DNA of 64,000 nt from Candidatus Fluviicola riflensis (lineage in GTDB: Bacteria; Bacteroidota; Bacteroidia; Flavobacteriales_D; Crocinitomicaceae). The notes beneath the pieces were generated by a model. It worked only from the letters and a program-made list of their open reading frames with translations, did not search any database and was not told where the DNA came from. The position numbers and the translations under genes are program-made. How positions within the stretch are numbered: the first letter of the stretch is position 1; each line of letters begins with the position of its first letter. The stretch lies in NCBI GenBank assembly GCA_002243285.1, contig CP022585.1, forward strand, positions 3,274,641 through 3,338,640, read 5' to 3'. This document shows, piece by piece, positions 40,401 to 49,958 of the stretch.

Positions 40401-42818
40401 AATATTTGAAGCTGTCAGATTGGTAAATGTGGTTCCATCCGACGAAAACAGGATATTAGTGTTCGCCTGATTTCCACTTGGATTTGAAATATACACACGA
40501 ACAGTTCCACCTGTATTAACAGTGTTTGCCATCTGTAATGTCAGCACATCTCCTGTTGAATTGAGTAGTGCAAAATCGGCAGCAAGGGGCAGTCCCAAAG
40601 CATTGTCCGGGTTGGTAACACTTACATTTCCCGGGCCATGTGAAGTAGCATAAGCAGTTGAAGGCGCTGTGTAAATATAACTTCCTGTGGTGGTGCAATT
40701 CACAAAAACAGCATCATACACATCGTTATAACCATCGTTATCAATATCGGCAAATGCGTCAGCAAGTCCGTCACCGTTAGCATCGGTTCCACCCGATTCA
40801 ATCACATCCGCGATTCCGTCGTTGTCGCTGTCGAGGTCCATAAAATTGGCAATGCCGTCATTATCGAAATCAGCGAAAAAGTTATTACTGCCGTTGGCAT
40901 CGGTATCAAAAAGCAAAGAAGTGGATGTATTCAATAAACAATTCGGGATCGTTGCACAAGGCGAAGCGCCGGTAGGACCATCCGTATCGTTGTTATCATA
41001 CTCATTCACCAAACCATCACCGTCAGTATCTGTTCCTGAATCAGCCTGGCCATCACCGTTGGTATCCACACCACCTGCTTCAATCATATCAGGGATTCCA
41101 TCGTTGTCACTATCCAAATCGAGGTGAACCGGATTTCCGTCTCTGTCGTCATCAAAATTGGCGCAAACACCGCTACTCAATAATCCGCCACAATAAGGGA
41201 AGTCGGCATCCTGGTAATTCGGAATCAAATCACCGTCCAAATCGCCACTCGGATCAGGTAAACCATTCGTTGCACAATCCCATCCGTTAACACCCTGGAA
41301 AACTGCAGCACAAAAATCTGCATCTGCATAATCAGGAGTTCCGTCACTGTCATGATCACCGCTGTAAGCTTCCACCACATCAGTTATTCCGTCGTTGTCA
41401 TCATCAATATCACACGAAACCGGGATCACATCATTGTCTACATTTCCCTGGTAGTTTGGATTCTGAATCGGAACATACAGTGAAATTGATCCACCGTTTC
41501 CACCGTCCTGTGAGCCATTGCGAATGGAAGATGCTCCGGCCAAATGCTCTCCACCCTGACCGCCTGTAGCCGTCAATACAAGGTTGCCCGGAATGCTGGC
41601 AAGCGAATACAACAATACACCACCACCGCCACCGCCACCGGGTCCGTGTGGCGTTGTAGTATTCAAATCCTGACCGTCGCCACCTCGCAGATCAACGTTG
41701 AGCGCACCAATGTAGGTTCCTGTTTTTAAAACTACGGAACCTCCTGCGCCGCCGCCGCCGCCGCCATCTGGTGCACCAACGGGATTAATCGCTACGGGGG
41801 TAGTTCCGCGTGCGTTGATCGTATTGCCGTTTCCAACAATTGTATCTGCGAAAATGATTACAATTCCACCACCATCTGCGGCATTTGAAGGGTTATTGGT
41901 TGTTACAAAACCGGGGCCACCCGCTCCGCCTAAGAATACTTTGTTTTGGGCAAGAAACGTTGTGAGTGCATAACCACCCAATCCACCGGCATTGGCACCA
42001 TCTATATCGCACCAGCGCTTCCCACCTTCTCCACCGGCCCCATAATTGGAACCACCGCCACCACCGGAGTCACCGGAAATACCTGAACCGCCGCCGTTTG
42101 CTCTCGGAGCACGCCCGCGATTGGTCGCAGCATTATCCAATACGATTCCATCACCTTTGGTGTAAGTAGAATTTGTCCCACTATTGACTACAAAAACATT
42201 TGTGGGAACCACAGTACAGTTATCGGGAGTTCCGTTCACCCCCATCTGAATTCCTTTGTATCCCTGGCCTAAAACATCAATACCTGCATTAAACGTTACT
42301 TTTCCGGCTTCAATAGCTACAACCCCACCGGTTCCCGTCACCTCATCCCAATCCTGGGCCATCAATGTACCTGTAATGGTTACATTATCGGCAAACTGCG
42401 GAATCCGGACAACCTGAACTTTTCCGGATACCGTATACGAACGAATAAGCGGATAACGTGGTGTGAGCACATTTCCGACAATACTTCCGACTTCAAAGAA
42501 CTCATAATTTCCTGCGTCGTTGATTGCTGTGACATCACCTGAACCTGCAGCATTCGCAGTGTTGATGGTAGCGCCTTTCATTTGAATGATCAGGGCCTTA
42601 TCTCCCGGAGCAAAGAGGGCGCCATTGGTTACCGTTATGGTATGAATACAAGCCACATCACATGGTGCACAAGCGGGTTGAGTAATTGCAGTTACCGCCG
42701 AATAGGCATTAACAATTCCCGAGATCGATTGGGCTGAAACCCTGCTGAAAGTGCAGGAAACCAGCACCAGGAGCATCGCAAAAAAACCAAACTGTTTCTT
42801 CATAAATCTAACTTTCAT
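34452..42818 (-). CDS. Giant T9SS adhesin with Calx-beta, cadherin-like, TSP3-like repeats
   Basis: This 2788-residue surface protein has a signal peptide ([17 protein letters not shown] region), a Gly-rich N-terminal part (about 230-440) and an Asp-rich TSP3-like region (about 470-1030). Two Calx-beta-like domains (about 1033-1256) and further Ig-like domains follow, then five cadherin-like 100-residue repeats (about 1473-1972) and about thirteen DCDGDG-type calcium-binding repeats (about 2070-2690). The C-terminal gliding-motility-associated domain (about 2695-2788; [34 protein letters not shown]) is the type B T9SS export signal. It is transcribed first in an operon with PorP/SprF and OmpA genes, as for SprB-like adhesins. 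ATG 42803 is an alternative start. Confidence 0.92.
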   Translation of the reverse strand: MKVRFMKKQFGFFAMLLVLVSCTFSRVSAQSISGIVNAYSAVTAITQPACAPCDVACIHTITVTNGALFAPGDKALIIQMKGATINTANAAGSGDVTAINDAGNYEFFEVGSIVGNVLTPRYPLIRSYTVSGKVQVVRIPQFADNVTITGTLMAQDWDEVTGTGGVVAIEAGKVTFNAGIDVLGQGYKGIQMGVNGTPDNCTVVPTNVFVVNSGTNSTYTKGDGIVLDNAATNRGRAPRANGGGSGISGDSGGGGGSNYGAGGEGGKRWCDIDGANAGGLGGYALTTFLAQNKVFLGGAGGPGFVTTNNPSNAADGGGIVIIFADTIVGNGNTINARGTTPVAINPVGAPDGGGGGGAGGSVVLKTGTYIGALNVDLRGGDGQDLNTTTPHGPGGGGGGGVLLYSLASIPGNLVLTATGGQGGEHLAGASSIRNGSQDGGNGGSISLYVPIQNPNYQGNVDNDVIPVSCDIDDDNDGITDVVEAYSGDHDSDGTPDYADADFCAAVFQGVNGWDCATNGLPDPSGDLDGDLIPNYQDADFPYCGGLLSSGVCANFDDDRDGNPVHLDLDSDNDGIPDMIEAGGVDTNGDGQADSGTDTDGDGLVNEYDNNDTDGPTGASPCATIPNCLLNTSTSLLFDTDANGSNNFFADFDNDGIANFMDLDSDNDGIADVIESGGTDANGDGLADAFADIDNDGYNDVYDAVFVNCTTTGSYIYTAPSTAYATSHGPGNVSVTNPDNALGLPLAADFALLNSTGDVLTLQMANTVNTGGTVRVYISNPSGNQANTNILFSSDGTTFTNLTASNIPAANTAMTAYSFVVPINTVAIRITRTDNDDINVHGLDYTIPASVSNTLSTTCVTSNGTPMILTGNDTDLDGIPNSYVFGNFDTDLQCNFVDIDSDDDGIVDNSEAQSTAGYIAPSGSDTDGDGIDNAYDGNNGGTAIVPVNTDGADTPDYRDLNSDNDALTDLIEGWDTDGNGAANTVPAGTDSDNDGLDNAFDINDALVNPTNGTTPSSYPNVNAPLTSERDWRETILAPTVTLSGTVTIAEDAAGVATLTATLSNPVPTATTVTLTYSGTASGGDYVASSVTITIPAGSLTGTATIDPTDDLIFEGNETVIADITNVTGGNGATESGTQTATVTIADNETAPTVTLSGTTTIAENAAGVATLTATLSVATTTATTITITYTGTATSGVDYTASSVTIIIPAGSLTGTVTIDPALDALFEGPETVIADITNVTGGNGAAESGTQTATVTILDANAPPVANDDNGGSLTEDSANGTVNVITNDTDPDANPTAPVNGPGQFTVDLDAGTAGVQTTFTDATGTWTLNPVTSIVTFDPANNYNGTATITYALCDPAAACDDATITFVVNPVNDGPVVDNETHTTPEEMPVSGDLTDAGDSDADGNLVVNTTPLDGPGNGGIVINPDGTYTYTPGSNFNGNDTVVVQICDDGTPLPVICVNDTIFITVTPVNDTPSQGNETLTVTEDAGPVTTIDLTTNNVDPDGTPITITTIVSTTGGGTVTINGDGTVDYTPVPDFNGIDTVIYTACDNGLPLPAICVNDTLFVTVNPVNDTPSQGNETLTVTEDTGPVTIIDLTTNNVDPDGTPITVTTIVSTTGGGTVTINGDGTVDYTPVPDFNGIDTVIYTACDNGLPLPAICVNDTLFVTVNPVNDTPSQGNETLTVTEDTGPVTTIDLTTNNVDPDGTPITVTTIVGTTGGGTVIINGDGTVDYTPVPDFNGIDTVIYTACDNGLPLPAICVNDTLFVTVNPVNDAPSQGNETLTVTEDAGPTTTIDLTTNNFDPDGTPITVTTIVSTTGGGTVTINGNGTVDYTSVPDFNGIDTVIYTACDSGLPLPATCVNDTLFVTVNPVNDTPSQGNETLTVTEDTGPTTTIDLTTNNIDPDGTPIIVTTIVSTTGGGTVTINGNGTVDYTPVPDFNGIDTVIYTACDNGLPLPVICVNDTLFVTVNPVNDPPVVDNETLTTSLDIPVSGDLTDAGDSDVDGNLVVTIIPVDGPDNGGIVINPDGTFTYTPNSGYFGEDTVIVQICDDGTPLPIICVNDTIFITVLPCSVSNLSADCDGDGVTNGDESDPDGDGTPGPNGTDPSDLCDLNMADQNFSIVSATWLATDCDGDGVTNEEEVDPDSDGTPGPNGTNPSDPCDYDVTNQNYASVDPTWLAADCDGDGVTNEEEIDPDGDGTPGPNGTNPSDPCDYDVTNQNYASVDPTWLATDCDGDGVTNEEEVDPDGDGTPGPNGTDPSDPCDYDATNQNYTSVDPTWLTADCDGDGVTNEDEIDPDGDGTPGPNGTNPSDPCDYDVTNQNYASVDPTWLTADCDGDGVANEEEVDPDGDGTPGPSGTDPSNPCDYSEANQNIATVDAAWNGLDCDGDGTPNGTDGEPLDPCVDNGTLGDEDLSNQIYANADCDGDGVTNGEETDPDGDGNPGPGGTDPNDPCDFTTISQDLSTASAGWLLLDCDGDGVTNGDEVDPDGNGTPGPSGTDPTDPCDYNEADQNLASVEASWNVLDCDGDGTPNGTDTEPLNPCVDNGVAGDEVLTNPIFANADCDGDGVDNGEEVDPDGDGTPGPDGTNPNDPCDYLTGAQNYAAVDSTWLTLDCDGDGVPNGEEVDPDNDGTPGPNGTDPSDPCDYDVAIQSPGTVTPTWNALDCDDDGIINGEEILNGSDPLNPCSPKSCDEFDIPEAFSPDGDGVNETFIIKGVENFPGNALIIFNRWGNEVYNVTEYDNSWSGTSTSKLNVGGDKLPTGTYYYIFDTKTEQYGVLKGYVYLKR
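34762..36590 (-). repeat. Tandem Asp-rich TSP3-like coding repeats, mainly 153-bp period
   Basis: Thirteen DCDGDG or DCDDDG motifs occur in this span. The most regular units repeat every 153 bp (51 codons; for example near 35873, 36026, 36179 and 36332) with consensus [19 protein letters not shown] followed by TPGPNGT, PSDPCDY and DPTWL. Each unit has two cysteines. The acidic DxDxDG pattern is that of calcium-binding loops. Confidence 0.9.
36901..38400 (-). repeat. Five 300-bp tandem repeats in the adhesin gene
   Basis: Units begin at 36901, 37201, 37501, 37801 and 38101, each exactly 300 bp (100 codons) long, with only scattered base differences. The repeated protein unit has [34 protein letters not shown] and [13 protein letters not shown]. 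It is a cadherin-like/Ig-like domain. Confidence 0.93.
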
Positions 42819-43259
42819 TTCATAGTATTTCCATTACCGCAACAGAATTGCAGCAACGTGTTTAAGTCTCAATTTTCAGTGTAAAACAGGGTAGTACAGG
42901 TTAAAATGCAATACCGATTGATCACCATGGATCATCTTAAGGAGGTACAAAATTAAAGATGCATAGCCGTGAAAATCAGCTCTTGTGACAAACAACCTGT
43001 TTTTGTGATCAACAACCACAAGTGATTTTTTTTACTTTCCAGCCGGTTTTCAACTAAAAAAGCAAATTTTCAGAGTGAGAAAATACCGCGCAAAAAAGTT
43101 TAACGCATTATATATGAACACCTCCTTAGAATACAGCTTTTATTAAGAGATTAAAAAACAATGAACTAACAATTTGTGAATGAATTGATTTAATTGCAGT
43201 AATTCTCACCCGCTCAGAGTTTTATACAAGCGAATCGTTTTTAATGGTTAATATTGCCT
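42819..43259. other. Divergent regulatory region adhesin / sensor kinase
   Basis: The 441-bp region has no gene. It contains the adhesin -7 element (TAATTTTG, minus strand, 42948-42955), a 9-nt sequence TAAGGAGGT (42938-42946) and its reverse complement ACCTCCTTA (43120-43128). I did not find a clear TAnnTTTG promoter for the plus-strand kinase gene. Confidence 0.5.
42948..42955 (-). promoter_or_regulatory. Candidate -7 element of the adhesin operon
   Basis: TAATTTTG on the minus strand matches the consensus. It would give a leader of about 120 nt. No -33 TTTG at standard spacing was seen, so activation by a regulator would be needed or the match is fortuitous. Confidence 0.4.
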
Positions 43260-46238
43260 ATGGCTTTTCCGCGAATCCCTACTATTATTTGTGTGTTGAT
43301 CTGTGCAGTTTCATTTGCTCAGAAAAGTGGCCGTTTTGTGGAAGCCAGCCAAGATATCCGTTATCATTTCACGGTTACTTCTTATTCTACGAATCAGGGG
43401 TTACCCGAAAGCCAGGTGCTGGATATCGTGCCGACCAGCGACGGAACATTAATATTGGCAACCGCCGATGGTATTGTGTTGTATGACGGGCAAGAATTCA
43501 CCGAATTCATTGAGGACCAACGCTACAAAAATCACACTCCCAACAATCTGATGTGGGACGAATACAGCAAACGATTATTTGTAAACGAATTAGGTGGAAA
43601 TCTACTCGTCTTTTACCCCTATTATCAAAAGTTACAATCTTGCCGAACCACAACACTTGTAAACCACACACTTTATTCGTTGGATGAATCGGGTAATTTA
43701 TTTACTGCCGACACCAAACAATTGATTTTTAAGAATACGGCCAAAACCGGTATCAAAAAAGCGATCAGTATCCATGTTTCCTTTCCGTTGGTGTATGTGG
43801 GCACCGAAACCGGTCTTTCGGTTTACAACATGACAACAAAAAAAGTCACTCAACTACTCAATAACGGTGCTGTAACCGCCTTTTACAGGAATCCTTACAA
43901 CGGAAAACTATTTGCGACCGGTATCAGACAAATCTATGTTTTGACAAGTAAATCAGCGACTCCTTCTCCTGACATAGACATTAAAAACTCTCACACCATC
44001 ATTAGAGAAATGATCGCAATTTCTTCGGATGAATACTACATTGCCACAACTCACGGATTGTATTATCTCACTCCCGATTACCAGAAACAATACGGAACAG
44101 ATGTTCTTCAGTCAGACAACCTGGTATCGCTTTACTTCAATAAGGAAGAAGATTGTTTGTTTGCCGGTAGCATTGAAAAAGGACTACTGCGATTGCTTCA
44201 TAAAACATGCTATAGCTACACGTGTTCAAGTGAAGGTGACCCGCACCAATCATCCTCCACCTCTATTATTACTACCTATGCCAACGAAGTATTGGTTGCA
44301 GCAACGGAAGGTCGGATTTTGGAAATCGGAATCGGAGGAACCCATGATTACTGGCAATATCCGGTTCATTTTATAAGTCTTGCCGCCATCGATTCGTTTG
44401 TCTATGCCGGCACCTACGGTGACGGAATTTACATTTTGAAAGATCGAAAGTTGATTTATCACGTCACCAAAAAACAACTCGGAGTACCATCCGGAGACGT
44501 GCATGCTTCTTTCAAAGATTCTCAGGGAACAATTTGGGTAGGCACAGGAACCGGAATCTGTAAAGGCAAGAATTACACCACCCTCAAATCGTATTTACCG
44601 AAATCGATTACAGGCATCATTATTTGTTTTTACGAACTCAGCAACGGTAACATATGTATCGGTGGCACTAATGGTGTTTTCATATTGGATAAGCAGTATC
44701 GATTAATCACCAGATTTGGAGAACAACAAGGATTGATCGGTAAAGAAGTACGCTGCTTTTATGAAGATGCTTCCCAAAAAATATGGATCGGCACCTATAA
44801 CGGAGGCTTGTACTGTTACGATCACGGAAAACTGACTTCCATCAATCAAAAAAAGAATTGCGAATTATACGATGATGTATTCACTCTTGCTAAAGATCAA
44901 TTCGGCTACTTGAATATGACTTCTAATTTTGGTTTGTGGAAAATTGCGGAAAAAGATTTGAATGATTTTTACACCGGAAAACTAGACCGCTTGATTCCTC
45001 TTTTCTTCGGAGAGGAAACCGGAATTCTCAATACGGAATTCAATGGCGGTTTTCAAAACAATTACCTATTAACAGAACAGCACCAGTTTTATTTCCCTTC
45101 CATTCAAGGAGTTGTGGTACATACGCCCGGCCGCTACATGTTCAGCAGGTCAAAACACCAGTTTCTGCGCGTTTGGGTGAACGACACTTTGTATTCAGGA
45201 AAATCACACGTGTTTAAACGCTCTACCCACACATTGCAGTTTGACTTTTCAAACCCGCGTTTCTGCAAAAAATACAATTCCTATTATCAATACAAACTGT
45301 TGGGAAGCAATTTTCCGGATCACTGGAGCAAACCCGACAAATCTCCTTTCGTTTCCTTCAAAATGCTCCCTCCGGGAAAATACACGCTGAAAGTGCGGGT
45401 TGTAAACGGATTCAATGACAGGCATCCGTATGAAATCAATTACTCGTTCGAGATCAAACCTTATTTCTATGAACAGGCATGGTTTCATATCACGGGAATA
45501 CTGCTCATTCTGCTACTGTTAGTCCTGTTGGTGCGTATGCGCGTTTCTTACCTGGGCAATAAAGACAGGCATCTGAATACAATTAACAATACGATCCTTG
45601 AATTGAAACTAAAAGCCATTCAGGCCAAAATGAATCCGCACTTCATTTTCAATGCGCTCAACAATATACAGTACCTGATCGTATTGAAAGAACTGGAGTC
45701 TGCAGAAACTGCCATCAATGAATTTTCGCAATTATTACGTAAATTCCTACAACAAAGCGATCAGTCGTTTGTAACGATCGAAGAAGAATTCGAAATGCTG
45801 CGTTTGTATGTGGCCATCGAAAAATTCCGGTTCAACAATGAATTGGAGTCGCGATTTAAAATTGAATACGCAATAGGCCAATATTACATTCCTTCCATGA
45901 TCTTGCAGCCAATGGTGGAAAATGCGCTGAAACACGGTTTGTTACATTCCGAAAAAAAACGTTTCCTTTACATAGAAGCTTTTCTGCACAATGAACAAGT
46001 GCGTATTACGATTGAAGATAATGGAATTGGAAGGAAAGCATCACAGGAAATCAATAAATCACGGGAAGAGCATATTTCTCACGGATCCTGCCTGGTGCAG
46101 GAAAAAATTAAAATTGTCCGCGAAAAATATGGCATTGTAGTTCAACACGAATTAAAAGACCTTACTGAAGGTACAAAAACAGGAACACGTGTAATTTTTG
46201 ACATACCCATTTTGAAAGAAACATTTAAAGAAATCTAA
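43260..46238 (+). CDS. Sensor histidine kinase: beta-propeller, Y_Y_Y, LytS-type kinase
   Basis: The protein (992 residues from ATG 43260; an in-frame TTG at 43254 is less likely) has a signal peptide ending in SFAQ and about 14 two-component-regulator-propeller repeats (about 25-620; for example SDGTLILATADGIVLYDG, QKIWIGTYNGGLYCYD). A Y_Y_Y domain follows (about 625-735), then one transmembrane helix (about 742-762) and a LytS-like kinase. The phospho-acceptor His lies in MNPHFIFNALNN (about residue 794), and the ATP site has MVENALKHG and EDNGIGRKAS. It should sense an extracytoplasmic ligand and signal to the LytTR regulator encoded next. Confidence 0.92.
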   Translation: MAFPRIPTIICVLICAVSFAQKSGRFVEASQDIRYHFTVTSYSTNQGLPESQVLDIVPTSDGTLILATADGIVLYDGQEFTEFIEDQRYKNHTPNNLMWDEYSKRLFVNELGGNLLVFYPYYQKLQSCRTTTLVNHTLYSLDESGNLFTADTKQLIFKNTAKTGIKKAISIHVSFPLVYVGTETGLSVYNMTTKKVTQLLNNGAVTAFYRNPYNGKLFATGIRQIYVLTSKSATPSPDIDIKNSHTIIREMIAISSDEYYIATTHGLYYLTPDYQKQYGTDVLQSDNLVSLYFNKEEDCLFAGSIEKGLLRLLHKTCYSYTCSSEGDPHQSSSTSIITTYANEVLVAATEGRILEIGIGGTHDYWQYPVHFISLAAIDSFVYAGTYGDGIYILKDRKLIYHVTKKQLGVPSGDVHASFKDSQGTIWVGTGTGICKGKNYTTLKSYLPKSITGIIICFYELSNGNICIGGTNGVFILDKQYRLITRFGEQQGLIGKEVRCFYEDASQKIWIGTYNGGLYCYDHGKLTSINQKKNCELYDDVFTLAKDQFGYLNMTSNFGLWKIAEKDLNDFYTGKLDRLIPLFFGEETGILNTEFNGGFQNNYLLTEQHQFYFPSIQGVVVHTPGRYMFSRSKHQFLRVWVNDTLYSGKSHVFKRSTHTLQFDFSNPRFCKKYNSYYQYKLLGSNFPDHWSKPDKSPFVSFKMLPPGKYTLKVRVVNGFNDRHPYEINYSFEIKPYFYEQAWFHITGILLILLLLVLLVRMRVSYLGNKDRHLNTINNTILELKLKAIQAKMNPHFIFNALNNIQYLIVLKELESAETAINEFSQLLRKFLQQSDQSFVTIEEEFEMLRLYVAIEKFRFNNELESRFKIEYAIGQYYIPSMILQPMVENALKHGLLHSEKKRFLYIEAFLHNEQVRITIEDNGIGRKASQEINKSREEHISHGSCLVQEKIKIVREKYGIVVQHELKDLTEGTKTGTRVIFDIPILKETFKEI

Positions 46239-46311
46239 TGCGCTGATTTCAACTACTTACCACGACAGCGCTTGTTACCCCGCGGATGTGGATAAACCCA
46301 AATAAACAAAG

Positions 46312-47031
46312 ATGAACACCTTAATTGTTGATGATGTAAAATTGAGCAGAGACGGATTGGCCGCCCTGATCAATACGCATTTCCCGGAGGCAAATATCGT
46401 GGGGAGCGTACCTTCCATTGAACAAGCCCGAAAACTTTTAAAAACCGAACAGATTGACCTGTTATTCCTCGATATTCAGCTACAAGACGGATTGAGCTTT
46501 GATATTTTAGATGATGTTCCGTTGAATTCGAAAGTCATTTTTATTACCGCCTACGAAAAATATGCTATTGAAGCCATCAGGAAAGGTGCTTTCGATTACT
46601 TGCTGAAGCCAATCAATGTTACCGAACTCAAAAAATGTATTGAGCGGATTCGTGAACTGCGTGAGATGGAAAACGAGCAGTTTGAAAAAGCTTCAGATTC
46701 CATCGTTTTTAAAGGGAAGATCGGAATTTCCAGCATGGACGGGATCGAATACGTAAATACGTCCGAAATCAATTACCTGAAAGCGGATGGGAAATACACC
46801 ATTGTCTGCCTGAAAAACAACACCATCACCAGCTCTAAAAATCTCAAGATGTTTGAAGTGATCTTACCCGAATCGTTGTTTATGCGGGTGCATCACTCCT
46901 ACCTTGTCAATCTGTCGCAGATCATTCGTTTTAAGAAAGACGATGCAATGCTGGTACTGTCTGACGGTGCAGAGATTCCGGTTGCAAAATCACGAAAAGA
47001 TTTGTTGACGAGACGGTTGATTCATGTTTGA
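46312..47031 (+). CDS. LytTR-family response regulator
   Basis: The 239-residue protein has a receiver domain (about 3-115) with the acidic pair in IVDDVK, the phospho-acceptor Asp54 in LLFLDIQLQDG, and the conserved FITAYEKYA and Lys in YLLKPIN. A LytTR DNA-binding domain follows (about 140-238; INYLKADGKYTIV, FMRVHHSYLVNLSQI). LytTR regulators bind direct repeats upstream of cell-surface or exoprotein genes. The 73-bp gap to the kinase is short, so the pair should be cotranscribed. The divergent adhesin operon is a plausible target. Confidence 0.93.
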   Translation: MNTLIVDDVKLSRDGLAALINTHFPEANIVGSVPSIEQARKLLKTEQIDLLFLDIQLQDGLSFDILDDVPLNSKVIFITAYEKYAIEAIRKGAFDYLLKPINVTELKKCIERIRELREMENEQFEKASDSIVFKGKIGISSMDGIEYVNTSEINYLKADGKYTIVCLKNNTITSSKNLKMFEVILPESLFMRVHHSYLVNLSQIIRFKKDDAMLVLSDGAEIPVAKSRKDLLTRRLIHV

Positions 47032-47054
47032 GTTGAATCTCATAACTTTGAGAG

Positions 47055-49181
47055 TTATCCCACCACTACATTAAACGTCGCGTCAAACGCCAGTGAACCT
47101 TCTATTACCTGCGCTGCGCCGGGAATCATTAATCCTTTCATTTTGGCGGTCTTACCTTTCTGAATCAGGTCGAGCAATTGTTTTTCGGTGAGTTTTTTGC
47201 CCAGTAATTCAAACGGAACCAGGAAGCCACATACGTTGTAATTAGCGCATCCGACACCGGTTCGGCCTTCCATGAGCTTGTGTTGCCTGCATTTCGGACA
47301 ATCGAGATCAGTAAGGCTTACTTTTTCGGCCGGTTTACGTTCCCGCTTCGGTTTTTCGGTTGCTACCGGTGCATCTGTATGTAATTGAATGCGAATGGGC
47401 GCCTGCGAAAAAATCACCTCATCGGTCAACTGACGCACCATCACGGTTAATTCCTGCTTGAATTGCTCCAGGTCGTACTCGCCTTTTTCAATGAGGCGCA
47501 GCTTACGTTCCCACTGTCCGGTCAGTTCGGCGCTTTTCAGCAATTCGTTCTGAATGGTATCAATCAAACCCACACCGGTTGGAGTAGCCATGAGGTTTTT
47601 GCGTTTTTTCTCGATGTATTTCCGCTTGAACAACGTTTCAATAATGTTAGCGCGGGTTGCCGGACGTCCAATCCCGTTTTCCTTCATCATATCCCTGATT
47701 TCTTCATCCTCGACCTGTTTCCCTGCGGTTTCCATCGCGCGTAGCAACGTTGCTTCGGTATATGGTTTGGGCGGACTTGTTTTTCCGTGATGCAGCCGTG
47801 GTTCGTGCGGGCCGGATTCTCCTTCGGTAAACACCGGCATGGTCTGTTCAGCCTTTTCTTTCTCCGGCTTTTTGTCGTCAGAATCCGATTCTTTGGTTTC
47901 TTCCCACACCACGCGCCATCCCGGTTCAATAATCTGTTTTCCGGTGGCTTTAAATGCGATTTGATCCACTTTTCCTAAAACAGTGGTATTGGAAACTTTA
48001 CATTCCGGATAAAAAGCAGCGATAAACCGACGCACGATCAACTCGTAAACCTGGCTTTCGGGTTGCGAGATGCCGCTGGGTTGAATTCCAGTTGGAATAA
48101 TCGCGTGGTGATCGGTTACTTTCTTATCATCAAATACCGACTTCAGTTTCGGGATTGGTTTTTCCATCAACGGAGCGGTAAAACGCTGGTAATGCGTCAG
48201 GCCTTTCATGATGTTCGGGATTTTCGGGTGCAAATCTTCCGACAAATACGTCGTATCCACACGCGGATAGGTCACGAATTTCTTTTCGTACAATCCCTGT
48301 ACAAACTTGAGGGTTTCTTCTGCCGAAAAACCATATTTCTTATTGCCTTCCACCTGCAGAGAGGTTAAGTCAAACATCCGCGGATTGCCTTCTTTTCCTT
48401 CTTTTTGTTCGAAGGAAGTAATCTCAAACGGATGTCCTTTCAGGTATTCAACACCTTTTACAGCGCGGTCTTCGGTACGAATCCGGTCGATGGTAGCAGT
48501 AAATTCCGTTTCGCGGTAAATCGTTTTCAGTTCCCAGTATTCTTCCGAGCGAAAAGCTTCTATTTCTTTGTGTCGAAGCACGATCATGGCCAGCGTAGGT
48601 GTTTGCACCCTGCCGATAGAAAGTGTTGCTTTCCCCTGCCCGAATTTTTTGGTAAACAAACGCGTAGCGTTCATTCCCAGCAACCAATCACCGATTGCGC
48701 GGGCACTTCCGGCAGCGTATAAATTCTGGTATTGCTCGCCGTTTTTCAGCGATTGAAATCCTTCACGAATGGCTTCCTCGGTCAATGAAGAGATCCACAA
48801 ACGCTTGATGGGAACTTTGCATTTGGCTTTGGCCAATACCCAGCGCTGGATCAATTCTCCTTCCTGCCCGGCATCACCGCAGTTGATCACTTCTTCGCAC
48901 TGTGCCACCAACTTTTCGATCACCGAAAACTGTCGTTTTACGCCTTGATCTTCGATGAGTTTGATCCCAAATTTCTCCGGAATCATCGGTAAATCTTCCA
49001 ACCGCCAATATTTCCAGCTTTCTTTATAATCGTGTGGTTCTTTGAGCGTGCAAAGGTGACCGAATGTCCAGGTTACGCAATAACCGTTTCCTTCATAATA
49101 ACCGTCGTGGCGCTGTTTGGCACCTATTACTTCCGCAATATCTCGGGCAACTGAGGGTTTTTCGGCTATACACAATTTCAT
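47055..49181 (-). CDS. topB: DNA topoisomerase III (type IA)
   Basis: A type IA topoisomerase for decatenation and recombination intermediates. Starting at ATG 49181 (the in-frame TTG at 49190 adds three residues), 708 residues begin KLCIAEKPSVARDIAEVIG, the Toprim motif. Then come GDAGQEGELIQRW, the active-site tyrosine in KKFVTYPRVDTTYLSED, the HHAIIPTG motif and GIGRPATRANIIETL. A C-terminal zinc-like segment (LDCPKCRQHKLMEGRTGVGC) is followed by the topoisomerase C-terminal repeat (LTEKQLLDLIQKGKTAKMKG). Plasmid-type TopB proteins have a similar length, but the setting here looks chromosomal. Confidence 0.93.
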   Translation of the reverse strand: MKLCIAEKPSVARDIAEVIGAKQRHDGYYEGNGYCVTWTFGHLCTLKEPHDYKESWKYWRLEDLPMIPEKFGIKLIEDQGVKRQFSVIEKLVAQCEEVINCGDAGQEGELIQRWVLAKAKCKVPIKRLWISSLTEEAIREGFQSLKNGEQYQNLYAAGSARAIGDWLLGMNATRLFTKKFGQGKATLSIGRVQTPTLAMIVLRHKEIEAFRSEEYWELKTIYRETEFTATIDRIRTEDRAVKGVEYLKGHPFEITSFEQKEGKEGNPRMFDLTSLQVEGNKKYGFSAEETLKFVQGLYEKKFVTYPRVDTTYLSEDLHPKIPNIMKGLTHYQRFTAPLMEKPIPKLKSVFDDKKVTDHHAIIPTGIQPSGISQPESQVYELIVRRFIAAFYPECKVSNTTVLGKVDQIAFKATGKQIIEPGWRVVWEETKESDSDDKKPEKEKAEQTMPVFTEGESGPHEPRLHHGKTSPPKPYTEATLLRAMETAGKQVEDEEIRDMMKENGIGRPATRANIIETLFKRKYIEKKRKNLMATPTGVGLIDTIQNELLKSAELTGQWERKLRLIEKGEYDLEQFKQELTVMVRQLTDEVIFSQAPIRIQLHTDAPVATEKPKRERKPAEKVSLTDLDCPKCRQHKLMEGRTGVGCANYNVCGFLVPFELLGKKLTEKQLLDLIQKGKTAKMKGLMIPGAAQVIEGSLAFDATFNVVVG

Positions 49182-49288
49182 AGGCTGCAAAATTGGAACA
49201 ATTACCGAAAATACCTGCTATGAAAACAACACGAAATTTGAACAAAAACGAGAAGTTACTAATAAAACGGTTGAGAGGTTATGATTGC

Positions 49289-49435
49289 TTCACCACAAAG
49301 CCACAAAGAGATCCTAGGTAGACACTTTCGTGGCCCTTAACAAACCTGGTTCTTTTCTTATTACAAAGTTTGGTCACACCCTTTGATAAGGTTCTTACAT
49401 TTCACTGGAATCTCCTTTGTGATCTTTGTGGTGAA
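49289..49435. repeat. Imperfect palindromic element, copy 1
   Basis: Left arm TTCACCACAAAG..ACAAAGAGAT (49289-49314) is complementary to the right arm CTTTGT..CTTTGTGGTGAA (49410-49435), with a 95-bp centre. Each arm repeats an ACAAAG word. It lies between topB and folA and resembles the elements at 61232 and 62807. Confidence 0.6.
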
Positions 49436-49442
49436 GTTGGTG

Positions 49443-49958
49443 TTACACATCCATGCGCTTGTTGTACTTCCGTACTTCAAACCCAACCGCGTGCTTCTCA
49501 TCCGCCTCGTGTTTAAAAACCGTTTCCGATTCCCATTCCGACTCGTTGAATTCAGGAAAAAACGTATCTGCGTTATAAATGTGATCAACATGCGTAATGT
49601 ACATTTCCGTCACTTTTCCGCTTTTCAGTGCCTCCACATAAATCTGTCCGCCACCGATGATAAAAACCGTTCGTTCGGTTTCGCCTGAATAATGGTCCAG
49701 ACATGCTTCAAGGGATGAAAAAACGACACAACCTTCGGCATGATAATCTTCTGCGCGGCTCAGCACCGCATTTTCCCTGTGGGGCAAAGGCCTGAAACGC
49801 TCTGGAATGGATTCGTAGTTTTTACGGCCCATTACCACAATATGTCCGGTGGTTGTTTCCTTGAAAAACTTCATGTCGGCAGGCAAATGCCACATCAGAT
49901 CATTGTTTTTGCCAATGCCGCGCTCGCGGTCCATCGCTACTATCAGACTTACTTTCAT
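49443..49958 (-). CDS. folA: Dihydrofolate reductase
   Basis: DHFR reduces dihydrofolate with NADPH, which is needed because thymidylate synthase (thyA at 62983) turns methylene-tetrahydrofolate into dihydrofolate. The 171-residue protein has SLIVAMDRERGIGKNNDLMW, the substrate-binding HLPADMKFFKETT, and HIVVMGRKNYESIPERFRPL followed by IIGGGQIYVEA. Length is normal. Its ATG overlaps the stop codon of the upstream CapA-like gene by one base, suggesting joint translation. Confidence 0.96.
   Translation of the reverse strand: MKVSLIVAMDRERGIGKNNDLMWHLPADMKFFKETTTGHIVVMGRKNYESIPERFRPLPHRENAVLSRAEDYHAEGCVVFSSLEACLDHYSGETERTVFIIGGGQIYVEALKSGKVTEMYITHVDHIYNADTFFPEFNESEWESETVFKHEADEKHAVGFEVRKYNKRMDV

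Noticed and set aside
42938..42946. TAAGGAGGT as a Shine-Dalgarno site
   Set aside because: No open frame begins at a proper distance on the plus strand; it is kept only as a possible operator half.
47042..47058. ATAACT..AGTTAT hairpin between the response regulator and topB as a terminator
   Set aside because: Only 6 bp, no U-tract, and it overlaps the topB 3' end.
47055..49181. topB as a sign of an integrated plasmid or conjugative element
   Set aside because: No mobilisation, transfer or integrase genes flank it, and neighbours (folA, a two-component system) look chromosomal.
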